A DNA stretch of 64,000 nucleotides from Streptomyces sp. NBC_00190 (lineage in GTDB: Bacteria; Actinomycetota; Actinomycetes; Streptomycetales; Streptomycetaceae). The stretch covers positions 1,178,001 through 1,242,000 of the forward strand of contig NZ_CP108131.1 in NCBI RefSeq assembly GCF_036203305.1, read 5' to 3'. The stretch's first letter is position 1, and each line of letters begins with the position of its first letter. The translations under genes and the position numbers were made by a program. Shown here one piece after another: positions 53,244 through 61,777 of this stretch. Under the pieces are notes generated by a model, which had not been told where the DNA came from, did not search any database, and saw only the letters and a list, made by a program, of their open reading frames with translations.

Positions 53244-55397
53244 GTGACGGCGAGACCGGACAGCGGCGCCCCCGCCCTCGATGCCACGGCCCAGGTGCTC
53301 GCCCGGGCCACCGTCGACGCGGTGGCGGCCGTAGGCGGGTACGCGGGCGGGGTGTACGTGCGCTCCGGCGCCGAGGGGCTGCTGCGGATGGCCGTGCTCA
53401 CGGGGCTCCCGGGGCCGCTGTTCCGGCCCTGGTGGCGGATGCACGTGAACCGGCCCTACCCGGTGGCCGAGGCCTACCGCTCCGGGCAGTCCGTGCACCT
53501 TCCCGACGTGGAAACGGCCATGCGCCGCTTTCCCCAGCTGATGGCCGGGCTGCCCTTCCCGTTCGCCTCGCTGTTCGAGCCGGTGACGGCCGGGACCGAG
53601 CGGTTCGGAGTCCTGATGGTGCTTCGCGAGCCGACTCCCGGGATCCCGGTCGGGACGGCGGACCGCGAGCGGCTGCGCGAGACCGCGGACCGGCTGGCCC
53701 AGGAGCTCGCGGCGCTGACGGCGGCCGGGGCGCCGGTGATCTGGGAAGGCGACCCCCTCCTCGTCCGGCCGCCCGCACCGGCCGGGGGCGGCGCCGCCGA
53801 GCCGGGCGCGCGGGAGGCCGTGGACCGGCTCGCGCAGGCCGTGCTGTCCGTGGACCGGCAGGGCACGATCGGCTTCGTCAACACCGCCGCCGAGGACCTG
53901 CTCGGCCTCGGCCCGGCGCAGTTGCGCGGACGGGTGCTGTGGGAGGCGCTGCCCTGGCTCAGGCACCCCGCGTACGAGGACCACTTCCGGGCGGTCTTCA
54001 TGTCCACCGAGCCGGTGCACTTCCCGGCCCGGCGCGGCCGGCAGCCGCCCGGGGAATGGCTGTCGGTGGACCTGTACCCCAGCGCCGACGGGGTCACCGT
54101 GACGATCAGTGCCACCGGGAAGCCCGCCTACTCGCCCGCGTCGATGATCCAGCCCGGCACGGAGCTCGACTCGCCCGCCGACCGGGCCGCCGCGCTGTAC
54201 CGGCCGGTGGCCCTCGCCATCGCGCTGACCGAGGCGGTCACGGCCCGCCAGGTGTCGGCGGTGGTCACCGATGAGCTGCTGCCCGCCTTCGGCGGCCGCC
54301 AGCTGGCGATCTACCTGCTCGACGAGCGGCACCTGCACCTCGCCTGGGAGACCGGTTTCCCCAAGGGCTTCCTCAACCGCTTCGACGGGGTCGCGCTCGA
54401 CGTGCGGCTGCCGGGCGTGGAGACGCTGACCACGGGCCGGCCGCTGTTCTTCGAGTCGATGGAACACCTGGCCGCCGCATATCCGGGCATCCCGCTGGAC
54501 GCCCATGTCGGCGCCCGCGCCTTCCTCCCGCTGATCGCCTCCGGCCGCCCGGTCGGCTCGTGCATCCTCGGCTTCGACGCGCCCCGCGACTTCAGCCCGG
54601 AGGAACGTACGGTGCTGACCGCCCTGGCCGGGCTGATCGCGCAGGCCCTGGCGCGGGCGCGGCGCTACGACAACGAGGCGGCTCTCGCCCGCGGGCTCCA
54701 GTCGGCGCTGCTGCCGCACCGGCTGCCGCGGAGCGAGCACGTGGACACGGTGGGCCGCTACCTCCCCGGAACCCAGGGCATGGAGGTCGGCGGTGACTGG
54801 TACGACGTCATCGAGACCGGCGGCGGACGCCTCGCCCTGATCATCGGGGACGTGCAGGGCCACGGCGTGGCGGCCGCCGCGACGATGGGCCAACTCCGCA
54901 GCGCGGTACGGGCCTTCGCCCTCGCCGGCAGTACCCCGGACCAGGTGGTGCGCGGCACGAACCAGTTGCTCAGCGACCTGGACCCGGGCCAGTTCGCCAG
55001 CTGCTGCTACGTGGTGCTCGACCCGGCGTCGGGCACCGCCCAGGCCGTCCGGGCCGGTCACCCCCAGCCGCTGCTGCGCCACCCCGACGGACGGACCGAG
55101 GTCCTGGACCTGGCGGGCGGGCTCGTGCTCGGCATCGACCCGGAGGCCGCGTATCCGGTGACCGAACTGCGGCTGGCGGTCGGCTCGGTGCTCGCCCTGT
55201 ACACGGACGGGCTGGTGGAGAAGCCGGGCACCGACATCGATGTCGGGGTGGAGCGGCTGCGGGCGGCCCTGGCCGCGACCGGGCCGGGCCCGCTGACCGA
55301 GACGGCCGACCGGCTGATCGCCGAGGCCGGCAGCGACGAAGACCGGCCGGACGACATCGCCCTGCTGCTCGCGTCCCGCACGGGCGGGGCCGCGTGA
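53244..55397 (+). CDS. PAS-GAF-SpoIIE (PP2C) serine phosphatase, 717 aa
   Basis: GTG start 4 bp after the exporter stop. N-terminal GAF-like part (residues 10-160), PAS domain around 195-300 (AVLSVDRQGTIGFVNTAAEDLLG), second GAF around 320-470, and a C-terminal SpoIIE PP2C domain with GGDWYDVIE, GDVQGHGVAAAATMGQLR and LYTDGLVE metal-binding aspartates. No membrane span. Such proteins dephosphorylate anti-anti-sigma factors in response to ligand or redox signals; no anti-sigma partner is adjacent. Confidence 0.9.
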   Translation: MTARPDSGAPALDATAQVLARATVDAVAAVGGYAGGVYVRSGAEGLLRMAVLTGLPGPLFRPWWRMHVNRPYPVAEAYRSGQSVHLPDVETAMRRFPQLMAGLPFPFASLFEPVTAGTERFGVLMVLREPTPGIPVGTADRERLRETADRLAQELAALTAAGAPVIWEGDPLLVRPPAPAGGGAAEPGAREAVDRLAQAVLSVDRQGTIGFVNTAAEDLLGLGPAQLRGRVLWEALPWLRHPAYEDHFRAVFMSTEPVHFPARRGRQPPGEWLSVDLYPSADGVTVTISATGKPAYSPASMIQPGTELDSPADRAAALYRPVALAIALTEAVTARQVSAVVTDELLPAFGGRQLAIYLLDERHLHLAWETGFPKGFLNRFDGVALDVRLPGVETLTTGRPLFFESMEHLAAAYPGIPLDAHVGARAFLPLIASGRPVGSCILGFDAPRDFSPEERTVLTALAGLIAQALARARRYDNEAALARGLQSALLPHRLPRSEHVDTVGRYLPGTQGMEVGGDWYDVIETGGGRLALIIGDVQGHGVAAAATMGQLRSAVRAFALAGSTPDQVVRGTNQLLSDLDPGQFASCCYVVLDPASGTAQAVRAGHPQPLLRHPDGRTEVLDLAGGLVLGIDPEAAYPVTELRLAVGSVLALYTDGLVEKPGTDIDVGVERLRAALAATGPGPLTETADRLIAEAGSDEDRPDDIALLLASRTGGAA

Positions 55398-55417
55398 CGA
55401 CCCGGAGAACGATGCGA

Positions 55418-56284
55418 CTACCCCGCGCCCGCGCCGCCCGCAGGCTGCCCCGGGCTCTCCAGCAAGGCGACCAGGCATTCGGGGCGTTCTTCGACCACGA
55501 GATGTCCGGCCTCGGCGACCACGCCCAACTCCGTGCCGAGCGTGCCGCGCACTGCCGTGACGAGCCGCCTGGGCGGTAGGAAGACATCGTGCTCGCCGGT
55601 GACGACCAGGCGGGAGACCGACCGCGCGGGCAGGGCCGCGGCGCCCGGCGCCCCGCTGGAGCGCGAGTGCCGGGCAACCAGCGTCATCCAGGTCACCAGG
55701 TCCTCACGGGGCTGATGGCCGGGGGCGAGCATGGCACGCAGGAGCCGGGCGCTGTGCGCCGGGGCGGGCCGCAGGAACCAGGCCGCCGAGGCGGCCAGCA
55801 CCGCGGGGGTCAACCGCAGCCTGGTCAACCCGCCGGGCGAGACCAGGACGAGCCGGCTGATCCTGGACGAGTCGGCGGACAGGGCGATGCCCGCGCCGAA
55901 GGAGTGGCCCATCACCACGACCGGCTCGGGCGAGATCTTCTCGATCACCTCGCCCAGCCATGCCCCGTACCAGGACAACCGGCCGCCGGAGAGCGCACGT
56001 TCGCCGGAACTGAGACCGGGCTGGCCCGGCACGTCCACCAGCAGGACCCGATGGCCGGCGGCGACCAGGGTCGTGGCCAGCGGCAGGGACGCGGCGGCGT
56101 TGAAGTTGGTGCCCGGGACGAACACGACCGTCGTAGGACCGCTTCCGGCGAGGACCACGTGGGTCTGTGCGCCGTTGGCGCTCACCGTCGTACGCTCGTG
56201 GGGTACCGCCCATGCGTCGAACTGGTCGAAGCACCAGCGGCGGATGAGCTCCCTGCCCGCCGTACTGCGGTAGATCGATTCCAC
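55418..56284 (-). CDS. Alpha/beta-hydrolase, 288 aa
   Basis: Soluble hydrolase: VVFVPGTNFNAAASLPLA (oxyanion), LVDVPGQPGLSSGER, nucleophile elbow GHSFGAG, and a late GEHDVFLPP and EAGHLVVEE supplying Asp and His. I use GTG 56284 (VESIYRSTAGRELI), which is where the family similarity begins; a GTG at 56371 would add 29 residues and leave only 43 bp to the divergent STM4015 gene. Neither has a convincing ribosome site. Substrate unknown. Confidence 0.78.
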   Translation of the reverse strand: MESIYRSTAGRELIRRWCFDQFDAWAVPHERTTVSANGAQTHVVLAGSGPTTVVFVPGTNFNAAASLPLATTLVAAGHRVLLVDVPGQPGLSSGERALSGGRLSWYGAWLGEVIEKISPEPVVVMGHSFGAGIALSADSSRISRLVLVSPGGLTRLRLTPAVLAASAAWFLRPAPAHSARLLRAMLAPGHQPREDLVTWMTLVARHSRSSGAPGAAALPARSVSRLVVTGEHDVFLPPRRLVTAVRGTLGTELGVVAEAGHLVVEERPECLVALLESPGQPAGGAGAG

Positions 56285-56414
56285 CGGTCGAGTATCGCGC
56301 CCCGCGGTACGCACCGCCGCCCCCTCCGCCTCCTTCGCTGTCAGTGGGACTTGGTAGAACTGCTGTCGCACCGTCCGCCCGTCCGAGCGGACCGTTCACC
56401 ACCAGGAGCAGCGC

Positions 56415-57368
56415 ATGAGCCAGGTCTCACACCTCACGGAACTGGGCGGGCTGCCCGCCTTCGACTTCCCGGGCACGGACGTCGAGGGCGAGGTCGAGCT
56501 GCCCGCGGCCGACGCCGTGGCCTGGCGGGTCCGGGGCGACGAGCACGAGACCGAGGAGACCTGGAGCGAGGCCTTCGCCCGCTTCACGGCCGACGTCGAC
56601 ACCCGGCAGGTCCGCTCCCTGATCGTGGGCGTCTGGGAGGAGTCGTACGAGACCTCCTGCGCCGACATCGTGAGCACCCTGGTGGCGGCCGCCGCGGACT
56701 TCCCGCTCCTGCGCGCCCTGTTCATCGGTGACATCGAAGGCGAGGAGTGCGAAATCTCCTGGATCCAGCAGGCGGACGTCACTCCGCTGCTGGAGACGTT
56801 CCAGGGCCTGCGCGAGTTCGGGGTGCGCGGCGGTGAGGGGCTGGTCCTCGCTCCGGTCAAGCACGCGGAGCTGCGGCGGCTGGTGGTGGAGACGGGAGGG
56901 CTGCCCCGGGAGGTGGTGCGGGGCATCGCCGCGAGCGACCTGCCCGCCCTGGAGGCTCTCGACATTTGGCTCGGCACGTCCGAGTACGGTGCGGACAGCG
57001 AGCCGCAGGACCTGGAGCCGATCCTCTCGGGCGCGCGGCTGCCGGCCCTGCGCCATCTCGCCCTGCGCAACAGCGAGATCCAGGACGCGGTCGCCGCCGC
57101 CGTGGCGGGTGCGCCGGTCGTGGCCCGGCTGGAGACCCTGGACCTGTCCATGGGCATCCTCACCGACGAGGGCGCGGCCGCCCTGCTCGCGGGCGGGCCG
57201 CTCACCCACCTGAACCGCCTGGACCTGGACCACCACTTCATCGGCTCCGAGCTCCAGGAGCGGCTGCGCGCGGCCCTGGAGCCGCACGGCGTGGAGCTCG
57301 TCCTCGGCGCGGGCGAGGAAGACGAGTACGACGGGGAGATCTACCGGTACGTCGCGGTGTCGGAGTGA
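56415..57368 (+). CDS. STM4015-family leucine-rich-repeat-like protein, 317 aa
   Basis: First gene of a tight five-gene operon. After a 60-residue N-terminal part (LPAFDFPGTDVEGEVELP) come leucine-rich-repeat-like units such as LPALRHLALRNSEIQDA, VARLETLDLSMGILTDEG and LTHLNRLDLDHHFIG. It probably binds a protein or peptide partner in the pathway. ACCACCAGGAGCAGCGC precedes ATG with an AGGAG site. Its stop overlaps the next gene (GTGA). The family is named after Salmonella STM4015; function unknown. Confidence 0.85.
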   Translation: MSQVSHLTELGGLPAFDFPGTDVEGEVELPAADAVAWRVRGDEHETEETWSEAFARFTADVDTRQVRSLIVGVWEESYETSCADIVSTLVAAAADFPLLRALFIGDIEGEECEISWIQQADVTPLLETFQGLREFGVRGGEGLVLAPVKHAELRRLVVETGGLPREVVRGIAASDLPALEALDIWLGTSEYGADSEPQDLEPILSGARLPALRHLALRNSEIQDAVAAAVAGAPVVARLETLDLSMGILTDEGAAALLAGGPLTHLNRLDLDHHFIGSELQERLRAALEPHGVELVLGAGEEDEYDGEIYRYVAVSE

Positions 57369-58504
57369 GACCTCCGTCCCTCGCGGTCGTCGGCAATCCG
57401 GGGGGCCGCCGTGTGGCGCTCTTCCAGGAGGCCGTCCGCGCCGCCGGACTGCCGGCCGCCCGGGTGGTTCCGTGGCTGACGGTGCTCGCCGGCGGGGCCC
57501 GGTTCCGGCCGGGCGAGACCGTACGGATCGACTCGCCGGGCGAGGACCCGGAGGTCGACCGGCTGCTGCGGGGGACGGCCGACCCCACCCGGGTGGAGGG
57601 CACCGCCCGTTGGTACCGCCGGTTCACCGGGGCCGTCGAGGCGCTGGCCGCCGAGGTCGCGGCGGCCGGCGGGCGGCTGCTCACCACCCCGGGGGACCTG
57701 GCCGTGCTGTTCGATAAACGGCTGACCCACCACGCCCTGGAGACGGCGGGAGTCGCGGTGCCGCCCTCCCCGACCTCCGGCCCCGCCGCGCCCCCGGTGC
57801 GCGGCTGGGCGGACGTACGTGAGGTGCTCGCGCGGCCCGGGCCGCGCCGGGTGTTCGTGAAGCTCGCCCACGGCTCCTCGGCCTCCGGCGTCCTCGCCGT
57901 CGAGTCCGGTGCGGGCGGCCGCGTCCGGGCGACGACCTCGGTGGAGCGGTCCGCCTCCGGCGGGCTGCACAACTCGCTGCGGGTGCGCCGGTACGAGGAC
58001 GAGCGCGCGATCGGAGCGATCGTCGACGCGCTGGCCCCCGACGGCCTGCACATCGAGCGCTGGCTGCCGAAGGCCTCGCAGGACGGCCGCGCGGCCGATC
58101 TGCGGGTCGTGGTCATCGGCGGCCGCGCCACGCACGCGGTGGTCCGCACCGCGTCCGGGCCGATGACCAACCTGCACCTCGGCGGCGCCCGCGGCGACCT
58201 CGACGCCGCCGTCGCCGCCGTGACGGCGGCGGGCGGCAGCTGGTCCGAGGACGCCCTCGCCGTCTGCGAGCGCGCCGCGGCCGTCTTCCCCGGCACCCTG
58301 TGCGTGGGCGTGGACCTGCTCCCGGCCACGGGCTGGCGGCGGTTCGCCGTCGGCGAGGTCAACGCCTTCGGGGACCTGCTGCCCCACCTCACCGGGCTGC
58401 CCGGCTCGCCCGCCGCGGGCCTTGACACCTACGCGGCCCAACTGGCCGCCGTACACGCATCCGCACGACAGGAACACCATGCACCCCTCACCGCCCGCCC
58501 CTGA
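57365..58504 (+). CDS. STM4014-family ATP-grasp-like protein, 379 aa
   Basis: GTG overlaps the stop of the preceding gene. Opens SLAVVGNPGGRRVALFQEAV (Rossmann-like), and the middle has the ATP-grasp lysine strand RRVFVKLAHGSSASGVLAVE, then RWLPKASQDGRAADLRVVVIGGRATHAVVR and a late FAVGEVNAFGD with the metal-binding acidic pair. ATP-grasp enzymes join a carboxylate to an amine or thiol, so ligation is expected. Substrate unknown. Confidence 0.82.
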   Translation: MRPPSLAVVGNPGGRRVALFQEAVRAAGLPAARVVPWLTVLAGGARFRPGETVRIDSPGEDPEVDRLLRGTADPTRVEGTARWYRRFTGAVEALAAEVAAAGGRLLTTPGDLAVLFDKRLTHHALETAGVAVPPSPTSGPAAPPVRGWADVREVLARPGPRRVFVKLAHGSSASGVLAVESGAGGRVRATTSVERSASGGLHNSLRVRRYEDERAIGAIVDALAPDGLHIERWLPKASQDGRAADLRVVVIGGRATHAVVRTASGPMTNLHLGGARGDLDAAVAAVTAAGGSWSEDALAVCERAAAVFPGTLCVGVDLLPATGWRRFAVGEVNAFGDLLPHLTGLPGSPAAGLDTYAAQLAAVHASARQEHHAPLTARP

Positions 58505-59321
58505 CATGAACGAGGTCGTCGGCCACGACGACCTGCTGCTCGTCACCCTCGACACCCTGCGCTTCGACGTCGCCGCCCGGCTGGCGGCCGAGGGCCGGAT
58601 CCCTCACCTCGCGGCGCACCTCCCCGGCGGGGTCTGGGAGCGGCGGCACGCGCCGGGCAGCTTCACCTACGCCTCGCACCAGGCGATGTTCGCGGGCTTC
58701 CTGCCGACGCCGGCCGGTCCCGGGCCGCATCCGCGACTGTTCGCCGCCCGGTTCGCGGGCAGTGAGACCACGGCCGGGCGCACCTGGGTGTTCGACACCC
58801 CGGACCTGGTCTCCGCACTGGCCGGGGCCGGGTACCGGACGGTGTGCGTGGGCGGGGTCGGCTTCTTCAACAAGCAGGCCGCGCTGGGCTCCGTACTGCC
58901 CGGGATGTTCCAGGAGAGCCACTGGGAGCCGGAGTTCGGGGTGCCGTCGCCGACGTCCTTCGAGGCGCAGGTGGCCTGCGCGGAGCGGGTGGTGGCCGCA
59001 ACTCCGCGGGACCGGCGGCTGTTCCTGTTCGTGAACGTGTCGGCGCTGCACCAGCCCAACTGGTTCCACCTGGAGGGCAGGGCGGCCGCGGCCGGGGACT
59101 CGTGGGAGACGCACGCGGCCGCGCTGGAGTACGTGGACCGGCACATCGGCCGGCTGTTCGACGCGATGAGCGCCCGGCGCCGCTGCTTCGCGATCGTCTG
59201 CTCCGACCACGGCACGACCTACGGCGAGGACGGATACACCGGGCACCGGCTGGCACACGAGGCGGTGTGGACTGTCCCGTACGCGCAGTTCTTCCTGGAG
59301 CCGAAGGAGGCCCTGCGATGA
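58479..59321 (+). CDS. STM4013-family alkaline-phosphatase-fold hydrolase, 280 aa
   Basis: Sulfatase/alkaline-phosphatase superfamily: LLLVTLDTLRFDVAAR (metal Asp), GSFTYASHQAMFAGFLPT (nucleophile Thr/Ser region), and SDHGTTYGEDGYTGHRL (Asp, His metal ligands). ATG 58479 with AGGA; it overlaps STM4014 by 26 bp. A hydrolase or transferase acting on a phosphate or sulphate ester within the pathway is inferred. Stop overlaps the next gene. Confidence 0.83.
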   Translation: MHPSPPAPDMNEVVGHDDLLLVTLDTLRFDVAARLAAEGRIPHLAAHLPGGVWERRHAPGSFTYASHQAMFAGFLPTPAGPGPHPRLFAARFAGSETTAGRTWVFDTPDLVSALAGAGYRTVCVGGVGFFNKQAALGSVLPGMFQESHWEPEFGVPSPTSFEAQVACAERVVAATPRDRRLFLFVNVSALHQPNWFHLEGRAAAAGDSWETHAAALEYVDRHIGRLFDAMSARRRCFAIVCSDHGTTYGEDGYTGHRLAHEAVWTVPYAQFFLEPKEALR

Positions 59322-60649
59322 GCGTTCCCCCCACCCCGTACGAGAGTTACGTGTACGCGTACCCGCACAAGACGGCGTACCGCGCGCTGGCCGGGCGGCC
59401 CGCGCTGCGCGAGCTGTGGGCGGAGCAGCCCAGGCACGCGCTCTCCCTCTACCTGCACATCCCGTTCTGCGAGGTGCGCTGCGGGTTCTGCAACCTGTTC
59501 ACGCGGATCGGCGCGCCCGAGGGGCTGACCACGGCGTACCTCGACGCGCTGGAGCGGCAGGCGAACGCCGTCCGGGACGCGCTCGGCGGCGACGGGGAGC
59601 CGGTGCGGTACGCGGCGGCCGCCTTCGGCGGCGGGACGCCGACCTTCCTGACCGCGGCCGAGCTGGAACGGCTCTGCGACATCGCGGAGAAGAGCGCGGG
59701 CGCCGATCTGCGGGCGGTCCCGCTGTCGGTGGAGGCCTCGCCCTCCACCGCCACCGCGGACCGCCTCGCCGTCCTCGCCGACCGGGGCACCACGCGGCTG
59801 AGCCTGGGCGTGCAGAGCTTCGTGGCCGAGGAGGCGCGCTCGGCCGTGCGGCCGCAGAAGCGCGCGGAGGTGGAGGCGGCCCTGTCCCGGATCCGGGACG
59901 CGGCGATCCCGGTCCTGAACATCGACCTGATCTACGGGATCGACGGCCAGACCGAGGACAGCTGGCGGTACTCGCTCGACGCGGCGCTGGCCTGGGAACC
60001 GGAGGAGCTGTACCTGTATCCGCTGTACGTGCGGCCCCTGACGGGTCTGGGACGCCGGTCGGACGAGCCCACCGCGGACTGGGACGAACAGCGGCTGCGG
60101 CTCTACCGGGCCGGCCGGGACCATCTGCTGGCCGCCGGGTACGAGCAGGTGTCGATGCGGATGTTCCGCCGCCCCGGGGCCCCGGCGGCGGGCGCCGACG
60201 ACTACGCCTGCCAGACGGACGGCATGGTGGGCCTGGGCTGCGGGGCCCGTTCGTACACCGCGGAGCTGCACTACTCCTTCGACTACGCGGTGGACATGCG
60301 GGAGATACGGGGCATCGTCGACGACTACGTGGGGCGGTCCGAGGCCGACTTCGCCCGGGCGGAGTACGGCCGGTGGATCGACGGCGACGAGGCCCGTCGG
60401 CGGCATCTGCTGCAGTCCCTGCTGCAGGCGGAGGGCATGGCGGTGGCGGAGTACCGGGAGCGGTTCGGCAGCGGCCCGCGGGAGGACTTCCCGGCGGAGC
60501 TGGCGGCCTTCGCGGAGCGCGGCTGGCTCTCGGAGGCACCGGGCCTGATGCGCCTGACTCCCGAGGGCCTGGCGCATTCGGACGCCGTGGGTCCCGCGCT
60601 GTTCTCGGCGGAGGTACGGGCCGCGATGGCCGCGTACGAGCGCAAGTGA
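59318..60649 (+). CDS. STM4012-family radical SAM enzyme (HemN-like), 443 aa
   Basis: GGAGG before ATG, which overlaps the preceding stop (ATGA). LYLHIPFCEVRCGFCNLF holds the cluster cysteines C51, C55 and C58, spaced as in the HemN group; GGGTPTFLTAAEL binds SAM, then RLSLGVQSF, and NIDLIYGIDGQT. A C-terminal HemW-like domain follows. HemN-like radical SAM enzymes catalyse oxidative decarboxylation, methylation or cyclopropanation; which applies here is not known. Confidence 0.87.
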   Translation: MSVPPTPYESYVYAYPHKTAYRALAGRPALRELWAEQPRHALSLYLHIPFCEVRCGFCNLFTRIGAPEGLTTAYLDALERQANAVRDALGGDGEPVRYAAAAFGGGTPTFLTAAELERLCDIAEKSAGADLRAVPLSVEASPSTATADRLAVLADRGTTRLSLGVQSFVAEEARSAVRPQKRAEVEAALSRIRDAAIPVLNIDLIYGIDGQTEDSWRYSLDAALAWEPEELYLYPLYVRPLTGLGRRSDEPTADWDEQRLRLYRAGRDHLLAAGYEQVSMRMFRRPGAPAAGADDYACQTDGMVGLGCGARSYTAELHYSFDYAVDMREIRGIVDDYVGRSEADFARAEYGRWIDGDEARRRHLLQSLLQAEGMAVAEYRERFGSGPREDFPAELAAFAERGWLSEAPGLMRLTPEGLAHSDAVGPALFSAEVRAAMAAYERK

Positions 60650-61581
60650 CGGGCCCGGGTGCCGCACCGGCCATGGACCTGACGCTGCTCTACCGGGGTC
60701 CGCTGGCGTCCTGCGACTACGACTGCCCGTACTGCCCCTTCGCCAAGCGGCGGGACAGCCGCTCGCAGCTGACCGCGGACCGCGCGGCGCTGGAACGGTT
60801 CGCCGCGTGGGCGGCCGGGAACACGGGCGACCGCCTGTCGCTCCTGTTCACCCCGTGGGGCGAGGGCCTGGTCCGCTCCTGGTACCGGCGCGCGCTGGTG
60901 GAGCTGTCGCACCTGCCGCACATCCGCCGGGTCGCGATCCAGACCAACCTGAGCTGCCGCGTCGAGTGGACCGCCGGGGCCGATCCGGACACGCTCGCGC
61001 TGTGGTGCACGTACCACCCGGGGCAGACCCCGTACGACCGCTTCCTCGGCCGGTGCCGGGAGCTGGCGGTCCGGGGGATCCGGTTCAGCGTGGGCGTGGT
61101 CGGGCTGCCGGAGCACCTCGCGGAGGCGGGGCGGCTGCGCGCGGAGCTCCCGGCGGAGGTGTACCTGTGGGTGAACGCGGCGGAGGGCCGTACGTACACC
61201 GACGCGGAGGCCGCGGACTGGACGGCGCTGGACCCGCTCTTCGCGTACAGCCGCCACCCGCACCGCTCGGCGGGGCTGCCCTGCCGCACGGGCGAGTCGG
61301 TGGTCTCGGTCGACGGCGACGGCACGGTCCGCCGCTGCCACTTCGTGAAGGCGGAGCTGGGCAACCTCTACGACGGCTCCTACCGGGCGGCGCTGCGCCC
61401 TCGTGGCTGCCCGCTCACCGTCTGCGACTGCCACATCGGCTACGTCCACCTGGAGACGCTGCCGCTCTACGACGTCTTCGCGGGCGGCGTCCTGGAGCGG
61501 ATCCCGGCGTCCGGCAAAGCGGAGGAAAATTCTTCGGCGGGGCAGCTGCGGTTCCCGCACCTGCCGCTCGTGCAGCGTTAA
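60646..61581 (+). CDS. STM4011-family radical SAM enzyme, 311 aa
   Basis: Short radical SAM enzyme. From the GTG start, LYRGPLASCDYDCPYCPFAKR has cluster cysteines C23, C27 and C30. Downstream come LLFTPWGEGLVRSWY and a cysteine-rich C-terminus (RRCHFVKAELGN, CPLTVCDCHIGYVHL) suited to an auxiliary Fe-S cluster. GTG 60646 overlaps the previous stop; ATG 60673 begins the conserved MDLTLLYRG part and may be the true start. Last gene of the operon. Confidence 0.85.
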   Translation: MTGPGAAPAMDLTLLYRGPLASCDYDCPYCPFAKRRDSRSQLTADRAALERFAAWAAGNTGDRLSLLFTPWGEGLVRSWYRRALVELSHLPHIRRVAIQTNLSCRVEWTAGADPDTLALWCTYHPGQTPYDRFLGRCRELAVRGIRFSVGVVGLPEHLAEAGRLRAELPAEVYLWVNAAEGRTYTDAEAADWTALDPLFAYSRHPHRSAGLPCRTGESVVSVDGDGTVRRCHFVKAELGNLYDGSYRAALRPRGCPLTVCDCHIGYVHLETLPLYDVFAGGVLERIPASGKAEENSSAGQLRFPHLPLVQR

Positions 61582-61630
61582 CAGGTTCTTTACGCCGCGG
61601 ACCGGGTCCGGCGGGGCCCCGGACGACGGA

Positions 61631-61662
61631 ATCCGCAGGTAGACAGCTATTGACCTGCGGAT
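61631..61662. promoter_or_regulatory. 10-bp inverted repeat before the permease
   Basis: ATCCGCAGGT (61631-61640) and ACCTGCGGAT (61653-61662) are perfect inverted arms with a 12-nt spacer, followed directly by ATCTCGCAGAGAT (61661-61673). It lies 116 bp before the permease ATG. It may be an operator, an mRNA leader hairpin or the terminator of the STM operon. Confidence 0.5.
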
Positions 61663-61777
61663 CTCGCAGAGATTGCATGTCGGCCCGGGAGCCACGGAAC
61701 TACTTGCTCACCACCGCCTCGGAGGCGATACCGCTCCCGCGCTCATTCACCGCACCTGCCGATCGGAACCCCGCACG

